This document shows, piece after piece, positions 22,941-35,021 of a stretch of 64,000 bases of DNA. A program made the translations under genes and the position numbers. Origin of the DNA: Kingdonia uniflora (Eukaryota; Streptophyta; Magnoliopsida; Ranunculales; Circaeasteraceae); NCBI GenBank assembly GCA_014058105.1, contig JACGCM010001511.1:868001-932000 (forward strand). Reading direction: 5' to 3'. Below the pieces are notes generated by a model. That model saw only the letters and a list, made by a program, of their open reading frames with translations. It was not told the DNA's origin and did not search any database. Within the stretch, counting starts at the first letter, position 1. Each line of letters opens with the position of its first letter.

Positions 22941-24690
22941 CGTAATTTTCTGATGTGGAATTTCTAGACAAAATCAAAGAGGTAAATCTGATCTCTTCCA
23001 TTTCGTGTGCAAGGTTGGATCTTCTTTTAGTTTTTAACAGCATGTTGCATGAATTGTCTCAGTCTTTTAAAATTGGGTTTAAAATATTTCTCATGTCATT
23101 AATATGTTCTAAAACATTAGTTTGTAGTTTTATCTTTCATTACTCATTTCTGACAGGACATTCCTCAATAAATTATTGATACGCACGAGTTGTAAAACAT
23201 CACAGGCCTATCGACGAGAATGCCAACAATAACATGGTTCATTCTTTCTCGAGCATACTGTCAGTGGTATTGAAGTCCCAGAGCTAAAAGGGACAAATGT
23301 GTCAGTCTCCTTCAAAGATGAGCAGGATTACTGCCAGGTCTTGCACATTTTTAAATTATACTTTGACGGGCTTGAAAGAAATAGAGGCCGAACATAGTGG
23401 ATAAGAAAACTTTGATGTAAGGTAGTAATTTATGCACTATAGACATATTTCTCAGCCAACTATCAGTCTTCTTCTTGGATCGTGATGTAAACAAACATTT
23501 CTAACAATGCCTCACATTATGTTCATTTTATGAGATTGATTTATCTTGCCTCACATTATGTTGATTGCCGAAAGCATCACTTTTTTAAGATTCTATGAAA
23601 ATAAAGGGGTTAAACTGTTCCTATTGTTGTGATAACAAAAATAATCTTATTCTAATTAGAACTCCTTTCTTCCTTAATTATGCAATTCCTTTATTTAGAT
23701 TTTAGTAGATGATGCGGTTTATTTAATTGATCATATACTATTCCCTTAGAGGCTTGGAAAGCATACAAACCTAGGATCCAGATCATTGGAGCCTATAATT
23801 TCATAAATCTATATTAATTTACTCTCTTTATATCCCCTTAAGTCCCCTCTATAACATCCATAGGAAAGGTAACTCCTCCCTTTTTATGACTATTATTATC
23901 CTGCACCATCTTTTCTTCACACTCTTAACTAAAAAGTTCACCCATGATTGTGATTTACATAACATCAAGCATAAAAAAAACTATTTTTGCACCACCTTTA
24001 ACAATCTTAATTTCTCTAATAATTTCTCACATAAATACCAAAACTTATAGCGTTTGAAACTTACATCCCCATACTCTATATAAGTCCACTTTTTTCTTCT
24101 CCCACCTCTATCATAACCAACATTTGTATCCCTTTGTGGTAAGTAATCCTTTTGATATTTGTCTTTGCACTTACATTTTTCTCATGCATCGAAGCTTACT
24201 TTCTTACCAATAACTACTTAAAATCACCTATTTTAAAATTATCCCTTTCTATTTTTGTTAAAGTTAAACATTATTGCATTCTCATTGTTGGGCATATGTA
24301 CTAATTCTTTGTTGTCTGTCCCAGCTATTATACTCTTCTAGCATCACATTCATAATAAAAAATGGTCGTTATCTGCATCACCAATTTGAAGAGTATAATT
24401 TCTGAAAAGCATGCTTACCACATTAGTATTACCCAAGCATTTGTAGAAATACATCTAAAGAGTATCCTCGAGGTTAGAAGATCGTTGAACCATAAACTAC
24501 TTATAAGATATGATGACCCCGTTGAAGTTATGAAATTCTCAATAGACTTCCTTGGTTTTCAAATCTAACTAGGCCGTGATAAATTAATACAAGACCATTG
24601 TTATCTAACAAAATCTTGGTCTAACAATCTTATTGGTGAAGTATTTTGGGTTAGCAACAGAGATACCATTCTCCAAATCTCACTTGATGT
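22941..24690. other. No gene recognised
   Basis: AT-rich DNA. A short plus-strand exon-like stretch near 23240-23335 (SGIEVPELKGTNVSVSFKDE, ending at a GTCTTG) is not recognised. Nothing else is supported. Confidence 0.4.
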
Positions 24691-24691
24691 T

Positions 24692-25025
24692 GTGCTCGAT
24701 ACACTATTGTGGGAGTCGGAACAGTTAACCATGAAGCTGGAATTAGATATCGTTACAACCTTTAATGATTATGTTAATCCAGGGGTTGCTATTATAACTC
24801 TGGCCATGGATTCCATAACTACAACCAACCCCTCGGGAATTACACCTGGCGAAACCGATAAAGAAAGAGACAAAATTTGCCCAATTTGCTTGGAATATTA
24901 CGTAGAAGGTCAAAATGTCACAACCACCCAATGTGGACACAAATTTCACTTAGGTTGTATACTCCAGTGGATTTTAATTTCATAAAAAATGGAATGCCCT
25001 TATTGTCGGTATTAGGTTCCAACAA
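24692..25025 (+). pseudogene. RING-H2 finger protein fragment
   Basis: The plus strand encodes a complete RING-H2 ligand set: CPICLEYYVEGQNV, then TQCGHKFHLGCILQW, and, after a TAA stop at 24983-24985, KMECPYCRY. In plants this domain belongs to E3 ubiquitin ligases. The stop falls between the last His-Cys pair and the final Cys-x2-Cys. The upstream part (24692-24870) is Thr/Pro-rich and not recognised. It is probably a decayed copy; a sequencing error at the stop is the alternative. Confidence 0.7.
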
Positions 25026-26757
25026 CTATTTATTTTAACAATGTTCTTCTTTGATTCATTTCTTATGTATGGCAAACTATTTTTGGATAGACATCAAAAG
25101 TTTTGGCACATTTCCTCACATATAATATACTCAATTTGGCATAGTTGTTGGAGAGGAAATAAAAATATATTGATTAAGGTTAGGGATTATAGCCAATGCT
25201 TGAACAACTTAGGTTGAAATGTAATGATAATTTTTTTGTGAAACTTGATGCTTCGTACCTTACTCTCTCATACTTATACCTTAATATTAATAAAACTATA
25301 TATATCATATAAATAAGAGATGTATCATTCACAATATGTTACTGAGATATTGTGTATTTCTCGAAATGCTTCTCAAGTATATCACGATTAAGGAACAAAG
25401 AGTGACTTGTCATAGTACATGTAAAAAAGTAATATAAAGTTTGGCTTATGATGTATTATGTGACAATTGATTCTCTTTCTTTCAATCAGACATTTGTCTC
25501 TTAATGCTCTTCCAAAACTTCCCAAAGCGTTAAGGTTATTTCTCTTAATGCTCATTATGGGTGTATTGAGATCTTCCAATACCCAAATAGTAAATCAAAA
25601 TGTTGCATACTAAATCCCCTCTTAATCATGTCCATAACATCATCTCCTCAACTCACCCTCTCTCTCTCTCTCTCTCTCCTCATACTCTTTCTCACATCTT
25701 TCATAGCCTAATAATTTGATAAGCACTCGAACATTGATAAAGGAAACTGATTTGCAAAATGTTTTCTATTATCTTCGTCATCATAATCAAATAATCTAGA
25801 TAGTTTACCTCATTTTTTCCCATATTTTTTAAATAGATTTTTTTCCAGGTAAACACGCTCTTGATGTTGACATAAAGGATTCCTCCCCAAAATCTTTTTC
25901 CCTCATAAATTTAAAATTTTCTCTCCTAAATATGAGAAATCATGGTAGTTGTTACACAAAAATAGCTCCTAATCGTCACTCTAGCATTCATATTTATAAT
26001 CCCCCTTTGATCTTTTGTTTTTCCCTTTATTGATTTAGTACAAAACTGTAAGCTCCTTAAGGTAAAAAAATCATCATTTTTCAATCAGTTCTTTTGAATT
26101 ATCCTCTTGATTTTTCCCTTGCCATAATTTTTCAACCTAAATTTGATTTATCTTTAAATTCAATCTAATTTTGCATCCTAAATTTATAGGCTCTACCATT
26201 TTAATTGACGTTGAAATCTAGGATTCAAAAAAGGTTAGTACTTTCTCCTTATTTTTATAGTTTCCAATTGATGATCATTCTGTGTTTACATTGTGATTAA
26301 TATTTTCTTTTGAATTTTTTTGTTCACAAATTATTATGGTGAGCATTTTATGTATATTGGCTTTCTGTGATATACATGTACTCTTCACATACCTTAGAAG
26401 ATTTTATTTATAGTGAATGATTTTACTTAAGGGAGCAAAGGTGTTTCTTTTAAGTTTGTGATGTATTCTTGTTGCGATACTGAACACCAATATTAGATAG
26501 CATATGTGGATTCCATAAATTATTTATTAATGCATTTGAAATAAAAGTCATCCTATAAAATTTATATGCTTTACGCTATTTCAGAGGGTGTGAATTTCAA
26601 TATAATTGTCATATTGCATGAGTTTTCGGGAATATAATTGGCATATTTCAGTTTGGATATATTTCGAGCATACATTTATATAATGTTTTTAATCATGCTA
26701 CTGTTAATTTATATACTACTCCATAAATATAAAAGCATAATATGTATTGTGTAAATT
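25026..26757. other. No gene recognised
   Basis: Very AT-rich sequence with a (TC)n run at about 25655-25678. It may include the left flank of the Harbinger element, whose terminal repeats I could not find. Confidence 0.4.
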
Positions 26758-27825
26758 ATGGTCAACGAAAAGAAAAGTGATAATAGTTGTTGGACCAACC
26801 CTGAGAATCAAGCGTTTACCAAATATTAGGTAGCACACTCGCAAGATTCTCAAAATGGTAACCAACAAGATGAATCCAAGTTTTGGGGAAAAATAGTAAA
26901 CGACTATAAAAGAACAAGTGGTGTGAAACCCCGTACAATAGCCGCCTTGAAACAACGTTGGGGGAAAATCCAACGGCAAACCGTTTTTTTCTTTTTTTGT
27001 GTCTTGTGTTATCAAAGTTCGCGTGGCGAACTATAACAGGATTGGAAATGAACACCACGAGGTACGCTTCAATTTATATAACATGTTTGTTTAAATTTGG
27101 AATATTAATTTATTTCGTTAAGTGTTTAATTTTTTTTTCTTTGTACGTAATATGATTGTACGGATACTATATTTGAGAAAGCGTTTAAAACAGCGAACAA
27201 TCGAAAACCACAAAATTTTAGTTTTAAATATATTTGGTATATTATGAATAAGCATCCAAGATAGATTCCAAAGATCGCTCATAGAAGTGTCTATGAAATG
27301 CAAGTTGGCAGCGGCTCTAAGTTCGGCTTTAAGGCACAACAAATGTCTTCATATGCAAGTCTGAGGGTTTCAATGGGTTCAAACCCCGATAGCTTAGTTG
27401 AAAATAACAAAGAAGTGACGGACCAGATTTATTCATCTTCGGGGTTAATGAATAGGCCAATGGGGGAGAAAGGAAAAAAGGTAAAATAACTTTTAGACAA
27501 AGATTAAAAAGGCAATCAAGGCCTATGAGATATAGCGAAGATGGTTAAAAATAATGTCAAGCTAGGGCAAGAAGAAATGGAAATAAAGAAGGTCATGGCA
27601 GCAGAATATCTTGGGCTATACCAAAAAAAGTAAGAAATGGTGTTAATTCGAGACATGGATATTATGGAAAAGGATTTGTATGGAATGGATAGATATACCA
27701 CCATGTATTGGCAAATGTTGAAGAACGAAGTGATCAAAAAGATAATGGCAAAACACATTGCGACGGGTTCGTCAAGTACTAGCGGTGGTAGTGATAATAT
27801 GTCTCATCAAAATGATGTAGTTTAA
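26758..27825 (+). pseudogene. Harbinger ORF1, Myb/SANT-like protein
   Basis: From ATG 26758 the frame reads CWTNPENQAF, a TAG stop, then SQDSQNGNQQDESKFWGKIV and KQRWGKIQRQT, which is the Myb/SANT-like DNA-binding region. A frame change follows, then MNRPMGEKGKKVK and a Lys/Glu/Met-rich tail to 27825, matching the C-terminal part of these plant proteins (similar to the NAM-associated domain). Known of the family: ORF1 helps the transposase bind the ends. At least four stops or shifts are present. The gene ends 172 bases from the transposase stop, in convergent orientation. Confidence 0.75.
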
Positions 27826-27997
27826 ATTCTAATTGTGTTTATCAATAAATATGTCGATTATTTTGAAATGCATTACAATATTTTTAGTTTAGAATAAATT
27901 TTGACTTATAAAATTTAGAGCATTAGTGAAATTGAAATGACATACGTAAAGACGAAAAGAAACTACAAGTTTAAATTATTGAAATTAAAATAATAAC

Positions 27998-29335
27998 TCA
28001 AGTATTACGTCCGAAAAATTCCCAACAATGCTCCATGAGATTGGCTTGGAGTTCAAAATGTTTGTTTTCATTTCGGTACTTTAAACGTTCCCCAATATAT
28101 TTATCGAAGTCGTCATCCGTAGAAATACCTCAAAAAATCTTTGGTGGATACTTGAATGGGTTTTTCACTTTATCATACTTGTAATCACGTATCGCCCAAT
28201 CACGCTCATCGTCGGTAATCATATTAAACAAAATAATGCACGTGTATATAATCAAATTTAATTTTTTGGGCTTCCAAAGCCGTACGGGATTCCAAACAAT
28301 TGCAAGACGAGCTTGTAAGACACCAAAAACTTGTTCTTCACTCTTCCTAACCCCTTCTTGCATAGCCGTAAAAAATAAATTCCATTGCTGTGATTTCTAT
28401 TAGAATTGTCTTTACGAATGTTCTCCACTTCGGGTAAATGCCATCCGCAAGATATTAACCAATAACGTAGTCGTAACCTTTAACTTTGTAATTTATGGTA
28501 GAGGTATTTCCCATTTCTAGGTTATTAAACAATTTGCTACGTTCAACAACATTGATGTCGTTGTTCGACCTCGGCATGCCAAAGAATGCATGCCAAATCC
28601 ACAAATCATACGAAGCCACCACTTCAAGTATGATTGTCAGTTTTTTACTCTTCCCCCTTGGTACACCTTAGGGTAATTCTTCCAACCTCAATGCATACAA
28701 TCAATGCTCCCTAACATTCCCAGGAAACCCCTCACCTCATTTTCTTTAAGCAACCTTGCTACGTCGGCCGGAGTAGGAGATTGCAAGTACTCATCTTGAT
28801 ATAAATGAATAACCGCTTTACAAAATTTATCCAACGCTTCCAAGGCTGTACTCTCCGCCATTCGACAATACTCGTCTGTTGAATCACCGGGCGTTCCATA
28901 TGCAAGCATATAAAGTATAGACATCATTTTTTGATGACCCGTTAATTCTTGTGTGTTTAACGCATTAGGCTTGAATACGAAATAAGAGTTGTACTCGGAA
29001 ATACGTTGAAGAACGCGTAGAAATAGATTACGTGATATTCATAATCTTCGCCGAAAAAATTTCGTATCGTAAGTCGGCTTTAATTCGGCGAAGTAATCAT
29101 CCAACAAAAGTTGATTGAAGATTTTCTGCTTGCAATAAACGTATTTCCGACCCATTATCGATCCCCCGACCTTTCCAAGTAATCTGAATTTGAAAGCTTC
29201 ATATGATAACAACAAATTTAAATGATAACTTTGACATAATGTGTACTCTTCCAATAATTCATCATCTTCGTCGGAGGAACTAACCAAATAATTTGCGAGG
29301 GGGCTATTAGCTGGGAATATGTTGCTTGAGAACTT
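27998..29335 (-). pseudogene. Harbinger transposase (HARBI1-like DDE)
   Basis: The N-terminal part has SSDEDDELLEE and FKFRLLGKVGG; the middle has QKMMSILYMLAYG, ESTALEALDKFCKAV and GFLGMLGSIDCMH, which carries the first Asp. Further on, frameshifted, come SYDLWIWHAFFGMPRSNNDI with the second Asp and GIYPKWRTFVKTI. The end has FGVLQARLAIV and LIIYTCIILFNMI with the EDER-like TDDER holding the acidic residue. The stop is TGA at 27998. Several frameshifts and stops mean it is inactive. Its length matches the family. Confidence 0.85.
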
Positions 29336-29404
29336 GAAAATAGAGATAGAGATAGTTATTTGAATGTGTAAAAATGTATGTATTTGATAAGATATATATA
29401 AGAG

Positions 29405-29545
29405 AAATAAAAATGAGAGATTTGAGTGGGAAATAAAGGTAGGAGATTTGAGCGGGAAATAAAAGTTGAAGATTTGAGCGGGAAATAAAGGCGGTATATT
29501 TGAGCGGGAAATGCCAATGCGGAAAACTTAAGGGAAATAAAGGCG
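29405..29545. repeat. Subterminal direct repeats of the Harbinger element
   Basis: Five to six tandem-like copies of a 25-29 base unit containing GATTTGAGCGGGAAATAAAG lie just upstream of the transposase. Subterminal repeats serve as transposase binding sites in other DNA transposons. Here this is inference. Confidence 0.7.
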
Positions 29546-29574
29546 GAATACATAGAATTTCAAATTAACAACAT

Positions 29575-29765
29575 GACGGTATAATCCAAAATAAAAGCAT
29601 AGTGACATAATTCAAATATAAAACTAAGAAATCAAACATTAAAACATAGCGCCATAAGCCAAAATAAAAACATAACGTCATAGTTCAATTATATAAAGCC
29701 CAAAGTCCAAAATTAAAACATAACGACATAGTCCAAAAAAAGTTGTCCAAAAGATGAACATAACG
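29575..29765. repeat. Irregular array of AAAACATAACG-type units
   Basis: A run of units like AAATAAAAACATAACGTCATA and GTCCAAAA is repeated every 35-45 bases with variation. It has no coding potential. It may mark the outer part of the Harbinger element. Confidence 0.6.
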
Positions 29766-30089
29766 ATAAAGGACAAATTATCACAACTGGTATCGATCAA
29801 GCTGTTCCTGCAACTCTGTAATGGATTTTTCCAGCTATTGATTTTGATCATAAAGCTCATGTACGTGGGCATTTATCTCTTTGATCATCTCATCTTTGCC
29901 AGTGATAACACCAATATAATACTCGTACATCAAAGTTGTCCAATCATATGCAATCTACTGGCCACCGACATACATACGTCTAGACACATCCAAATACAGT
30001 GTGTGCTACAATAATAAAAGGTGTCATGAGCAAAACTTATTTATGTAAATAAAAGGATATCAAAATATTACAATATCAATTAACCATTT

Positions 30090-31180
30090 ACCTCTGTATC
30101 ATGATATAAACTAGCAGCTGGTACCCCAAGGACATCACTAAAGCGGGGTACGTGAAGTAACCTATCAGTGTCATCAATATCAACAACTTTAAATTATTAT
30201 GCAGGATCAGCACTGGTATCGATGTCCTCCTATGTGAACTGTGTCTCTTGTGGCAAAAATGTACAAACCTCAGAGGAATAATTTGCCCTTTAACAGTTCT
30301 TGGACCAATCACATCAGCGCTGATCGTCCGTGAGTAGTCTGGTAAAATGTATGGTGTAGAAACCCTAGCCTAGTATAAATCGCAGCTAATGTGATCTATG
30401 AGAAGCTGCTCACCATCTACCCATCACTGACCTCTAAGCTGGTCTTGATAATGATCCCTAAGTAACCAATGACCCCCAAACATATCCTGAACAGGTAAAG
30501 GGTCTGCTGAAACACGTACAACCCCAAATATATGAAGAGAACATCGCTCCCCTAAATACTAGGTATACGAAAGGCTGGGAACATGGAGAGGTACCCTTTT
30601 CTGTGAAAACCATCATGCAACTGCTAGGGGCATATCTTCGAAACCCTCTAAACCTTGTTGCATCTGTAAATATGAGTCCCATGGATACATGAGATTGTCT
30701 AACCTCCGCATCTCAATCTGAACCCTAGCAATGCTCACATTGCTGTGCATCCCCCTTTTAACTTTCTCCATCAAATTTACCCTCATCCATCAAGTTAATC
30801 TTAAGAAATAGAGGTGCACATCATTGGTTGCCTCATCTTGAAGAATTGGGTGGAGTGTTGCTGAATATTCATAGTACCAATATTCAAGCAAACTCTACCA
30901 ACCACATAAACCCTTCGCGCCCAAAGATTTAGCGTCAAGGGACGTGTATAAATACCCTAAAATGGTAGAGCCTCAATTATAATCATCCAACCTCACTAGG
31001 TCGGCAATCGCGGCCAAATAACCTAACATAATTGTACTTTTACTATTGGGAAAGAAGATTTTGGCCATTACAAAAAATATGAAAGCCCGGGTCGATAAAG
31101 GTCATGTCATGGGGATCATTTTTATTTGCCTCAATAAACCATTTTATCCAACTTATCTTTACATCCCCCGAATAGACATC
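30090..31180 (-). pseudogene. Possible plant mobile domain (PMD)-like relic
   Basis: Broken minus-strand frames read LGYLYTSLDAKSLGAKGLCG and YYEYSATLHPILQDE, then MPLAVAWWF and GHWLLRDHYQDQLRGQWWV. This resembles the aminotransferase-like plant mobile domain found in transposons and in MAIN-type genes, but no single motif is decisive. Stops occur throughout. An LTR-like sequence (31195-32337) lies on its upstream side. Confidence 0.35.
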
Positions 31181-31194
31181 ATTTTCCCCTAAAA

Positions 31195-32337
31195 TGGGAA
31201 AAATTGGCTGAACATTCTTGACTTTGATCGATTACAAACTGACGTCTTAAAAGACCCGCAAGCGCACGGTATACCGTTGAGTACAAGGGTAAGTGGGGTT
31301 GTATCCCAAGAGACTTGTGGTGCGAATTATACTTCGAGCTACTAGTTTTATCCAATAACAACGAGTTTGTGTAGGTTTTGAAATATAAAGAAGAACGAAA
31401 CAAATTACAAGATAAATTGGAGTGGAAACCAAGGCATCGATTCCACTCTACCCTTTGTAACCATTTAGATAGCATAAATAATTAAAGTAAATTGCGAGTT
31501 CTCGTATCGCATATTCTTGGTCAGGCATATGCAATACATCAAAAGATACAAGAGATTTAGTAATTGGGAACTACCTATAAGCCAACTTACTCAACCATGG
31601 TCCGGTTGATAAGTATGGATTATGTTCTCTTCTCCATGTTCATAACCTATCTTGTTATGGTCTAACAAGATGGTTACCTAGATTTATTATTCTTCCTAAT
31701 CCTAGTTATGGTCAAGCATAGGATGAAGGAATACGAATATGCAATATTTTGGGATAAAGATAAAGTAATTACTCTAACTAAGCTACACAATCTACACTAA
31801 GGCTACATTGGGTGGAGCTTCCTCTAGCCTTGGCTAAGAAGATTAGCTACTCATCCATTTGATCATTGTCATACTACTATTACTATGATAAAAGTAAAAG
31901 GACAAGAACAAGAAAAGAGCATGAACTTTATTGCTTATTAAACTTTGATTTACACTCTCCAAGATGATCCCTCATGAGTAGGATTCCCCTCCTATTTATA
32001 GAGTATAGGAAGGGTTACTAAAAATCACCATTAATATAAAATCCCCTTAACAATGCCTAAAATCATGCATTACAACTCATGAAAATAATATATATATCTA
32101 ATTCTCTTCAATGGGCTTCCATGCATGGGCCTTTGGTTGACAACTTCAAATGAGAATCATTGTTGGAGTGCATCACCCTTGTTCTTCGTTAAAAACCGGA
32201 AAATTGTACGACTTATTTATCATGTGACCGATTTCTGTAAATACAAACAAAAGCACTATTAATGTCACATTTATTTAATAAATGACTAGGTAGATATAAA
32301 TTTAGGAGTTGTGCACGTAAATATTATGTGTCTATCA
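31195..32337 (-). repeat. LTR-like sequence, probably a solo LTR
   Basis: On the minus strand it would begin TGATAGACACATAATATTTA at 32337. It has a TATA box (CTATAAATAGG, complement at about 31994-32004) and ends near 31200 after CCGTGCGCTTGCGGGTC. Only short ORFs occur. I could not find a matching target duplication at the edges, so the borders are not fixed. Confidence 0.45.
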
Positions 32338-32656
32338 GGATTTTCATTATCAAAATTAAACGGCAATGGCCTCTTTCTGGGATCCCCGATAGCTATCCCC
32401 ATTTTCTAGTAAAAGTCTAATTAGGGAAAACCAATCTCTGTATCCACTAAGTGGGACGTGTGAGTGGTTGGCCACCACCTCTATGAGAGACCTTGAACTA
32501 AATTTCTACCACTTTTTCTGAGCGCCCAATATATACCAATTTTTCCTATTCAACATTTAAAAATATTACCAAATGGGGAATTCGTTAGCCAAACCTTTTG
32601 TTATTTATGCAATTTTTCGTAGGTCTTCACAATCATAAGCATCCCGCCACAAAAGT
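32338..32656. other. No gene recognised
   Basis: Short unique-looking stretch between the LTR-like sequence and the MITE. No similarity recognised. Confidence 0.4.
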
Positions 32657-32659
32657 TAA

Positions 32660-33336
32660 GAGCATCCCCCTACATCATCACCAACATCACATTTCATCAA
32701 ACACATTGTTAAACATCAAATACATTTCTTTGAGACATTTCATCAAACACATATGGCTAAAGGTAAAAAAATCTATGAAATTTTAATTTTTTTCTCACCG
32801 TGATTGTAGCAACTTTCTTCGATATATGAGTTTTACCCTCCGGCAGCACAACTACGCTCCTTATGCTATCAAGATGAATATTGAGGGGTGGAGGTGGATG
32901 TGCAAGTCCAAATTCTTACAAGGTTATCTCCATTATTGCCTTACGATTTTGGCGTCGGGAGGTGTGGCTATAATCTTCCATTAATTTTTGAGTCGGTGTG
33001 ATTATAATCTTACAAGACTCTCTCCATTACCGTCTTGTTTGATTATGGGTTGTTGGGTTGTATGAAGAATTAGGGTGTTGGAGTGCTTGAATAGTGAAGC
33101 AAAGTTGCATGAATGATAGGAGGGAAATGAAGGAAGAAATATTTAGCAGACTCTAGGCGCTGAACTGAAAAGCAACCAACTAAAATTACAAATTATTTGA
33201 CTTTTTTGTATTAGACGCTGAACCATTAGGCGCCCAAGAATAAAAAGCATAATTTTCTTTTGGACGAAAACAATATGTTATTCCGGAATACCGGTATGGT
33301 AAACCGGAATTGCATACTCTTCTGTTGGAGATGCTT
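32660..33336. mobile_element. Tourist/Harbinger-like MITE, 677 bp
   Basis: The left end is GAGCATCCCCC and the complement of the right end is AAGCATCTCCAACAG, imperfect terminal inverted repeats. The element is flanked by TAA on both sides (32657-32659 and 33337-33339), as expected for PIF/Harbinger. It has no transposase. Inside there are short repeats (CATTTCATCAAACACAT twice; GGCGCTGAAC and AGACGCTGAACC). The ends could have been mobilised by an element such as the one at 26.8-29.5 kb, but the ends of that one are unknown. Confidence 0.65.
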
Positions 33337-33371
33337 TAAAGTATTTTGTATGGAGTAGCAAGGAAAGTCAT

Positions 33372-34346
33372 GCACTAAGAGAACACGCGTTTCTTACTCA
33401 ACTTTTAGAAGTTTGTTTCTCAATATTTGATCATGTAGATGGACCTTGGAGCTTGGCGAATAGAATGGTTCAAGTAGGTGGGTAGTTTGCTCCTGCTGCA
33501 ATTCTAATAAGTTTATTAGCTCTAGATACATATAAAATCCCATAAAAATTTGATCATACAGATTGACCATGGAGCTTGGCGACTAAAATGGTTCAAGTAG
33601 GTGGGTGATTTTTTCCTGCTGTAATTCCAATAAGTTTATTGGCTCTGGCTGCAAATAAAATCTTGGAAACACATCAAGGTACCTAATTATGGAAAATATC
33701 TTTTCACGCTTTAACTTGTGGTTTTACAACATCACAAAGCTAAGAGATCAGAAGATGAAGCATCGTCTATGTTGGTGAGGTTTGGTATTGTGAGGAGCAG
33801 TTTTAAGGAGGATTACATCCATTTTCATGAGATTATCAAGATTTACTCCCAAAAAAGAGCGGTTGAATGGGGTTCTCAAGCTATGATTCAGGCACTCAAC
33901 AGCAGAGGAACTGCTTTACAACACTTTGATCATCTATGGGCAGCCTATTTTTTAATCTTCAGATTTGGGACGAATCCTGCATTGGTCGAGTTGAAGGTTC
34001 CATAGTTAGTCTTTGTGAAACAGCTTATTCTTCCTCGTGCACTCTGCACATTTACTCTTGTTTCTCGAGTTGAGAAATGGCTGACAAACCATTTTATTAA
34101 AGATCAGCTCAGTCCGGAGCACAGTTAAATCCCATTTTTTGGCAAGAGCTTACTACTTTGAGAGCAAATGTATTAAAAACAAGAGCTAAATTAATGCTAA
34201 GAGGAGGACAATACGACATTGCGAACAACCTTAATAGAAAAATTGTTCTCATTAGAACTTCAATTTGTGGAGAAGATCACCCTGATACAATATCTACTCG
34301 TGAAATGCTAACCAAGATTACGATACTTATTGCAAAAGATAGTTGA
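33372..34346 (+). pseudogene. P-loop NTPase/TPR protein fragment (C-terminal part)
   Basis: The plus strand matches the C-terminal half of the plant P-loop NTPase with TPR repeats (At5g56220 type). Segments are FLTQLLEVCFSIFDH, GPWSLANRMVQVGG, EASSMLVRFGIVRSS, HLWAAYFLIFRFGTNPALVE and RTSICGEDHPDTISTREML. The first block is duplicated in frame (33426-33548 and 33549 onward, 41 codons apart). Stops (W to TAG in GGWFAP) and a frame change near 33700 break it. It ends where a copia element has inserted: the last stop, TGA at 34344, is part of that element's target duplication. The NTPase domain and promoter are missing. Confidence 0.75.
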
Positions 34347-34348
34347 TT

Positions 34349-34948
34349 TGTTAAGAATCGAGGTAGGTACTCTCTCCTCTCTGACAAGAATGATAAGCAG
34401 AAATTGCCAACTCAAGTAGTAAATCAACAAAGAATAATTTAAAGGATACAAAGATTTTCTCGGAGGAGGGAGGTGGAAAACCCTTGCGGATGAAAAACCA
34501 TTCCCTACGAACAATTCACTATAATATCAAATAGGTTACAATGATCTCTCCAAGTTTCTCTAGTTTTAATGGAGTCTCTCAAATTCTAAGTCTCTCTAGA
34601 ATTAAAGTCACAAAGATAGGCTAACAAAATAACCTAAGTCCTCTTTATATAGTAGGGAACTTAAAATACAAGTAGAACGGATCTCGAGGCAATCCCAATA
34701 TTTTAGAATAACATTTAAGGCAAACTAGGCCAAGCTCGTTCGAACGATTTTACAACAATTGGTTTCCAGCCCTAGATATATAACAACTCGTTCAAACGAC
34801 ATCCAAGCTCGTTCGAACGAGATTGATCAACCAAATCCAAAACCGCAAAAATAGATATTTCGTTCGAACGACTTCCTTCTTCGTTCGAACGACTTCGACG
34901 ATTTTTCTGATTTCTTCGACAATCCTTAGTTCGAGTTCACACCCAATA
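34349..34948 (-). repeat. 3' LTR of the copia element
   Basis: 600 bp. The plus-strand left end is TGTTAAGAATCG (so the LTR ends in CA). The right end is CACACCCAATA, where the 5' LTR has CCCAACA, so its initial TG has mutated to TA. The TATA box complement CTTTATATA is at 34643. A cluster of TCGTTCGAACGA motifs lies upstream of it at 34735-34895. A purine-rich tract (TTGGGAGAT on the minus strand) adjoins it at 34949. Confidence 0.85.
34735..34895. promoter_or_regulatory. Palindrome cluster in the copia 3' LTR U3
   Basis: Four exact CGTTCGAACG cores (34737, 34810, 34861, 34882) and one variant (CGTTCAAACGAC near 34786) lie in 160 bases, 85-250 bases upstream of the TATA box. The role is inferred from position; no known factor site was recognised. 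Confidence 0.6.
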
Positions 34949-35021
34949 ATCTCCCAATTGAAATTGAATCCCGTAACCCATCTTTAGATCTCCAAATGAA
35001 TTGCTCGCACTATTCGGACCT

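Larger units (their letters stand above)
26758..29560. mobile_element. PIF/Harbinger DNA transposon, decayed
   Basis: A plus-strand Myb/SANT-like gene and a minus-strand DDE transposase converge, the usual two-gene layout of plant PIF/Harbinger elements. Short direct repeats lie on the outer side of the transposase start. Terminal inverted repeats and the 3-bp TWA duplication were not located, so the borders are approximate. Confidence 0.75.

Noticed and set aside
23240..23335. Exon-like stretch with a splice-like end
   Set aside because: It is too short and has no recognised family or neighbouring exons.
30458..30682. Cys/Phe-rich minus-strand ORF as a small secreted peptide gene
   Set aside because: It has no clean signal peptide and lies in a decayed PMD-like frame.
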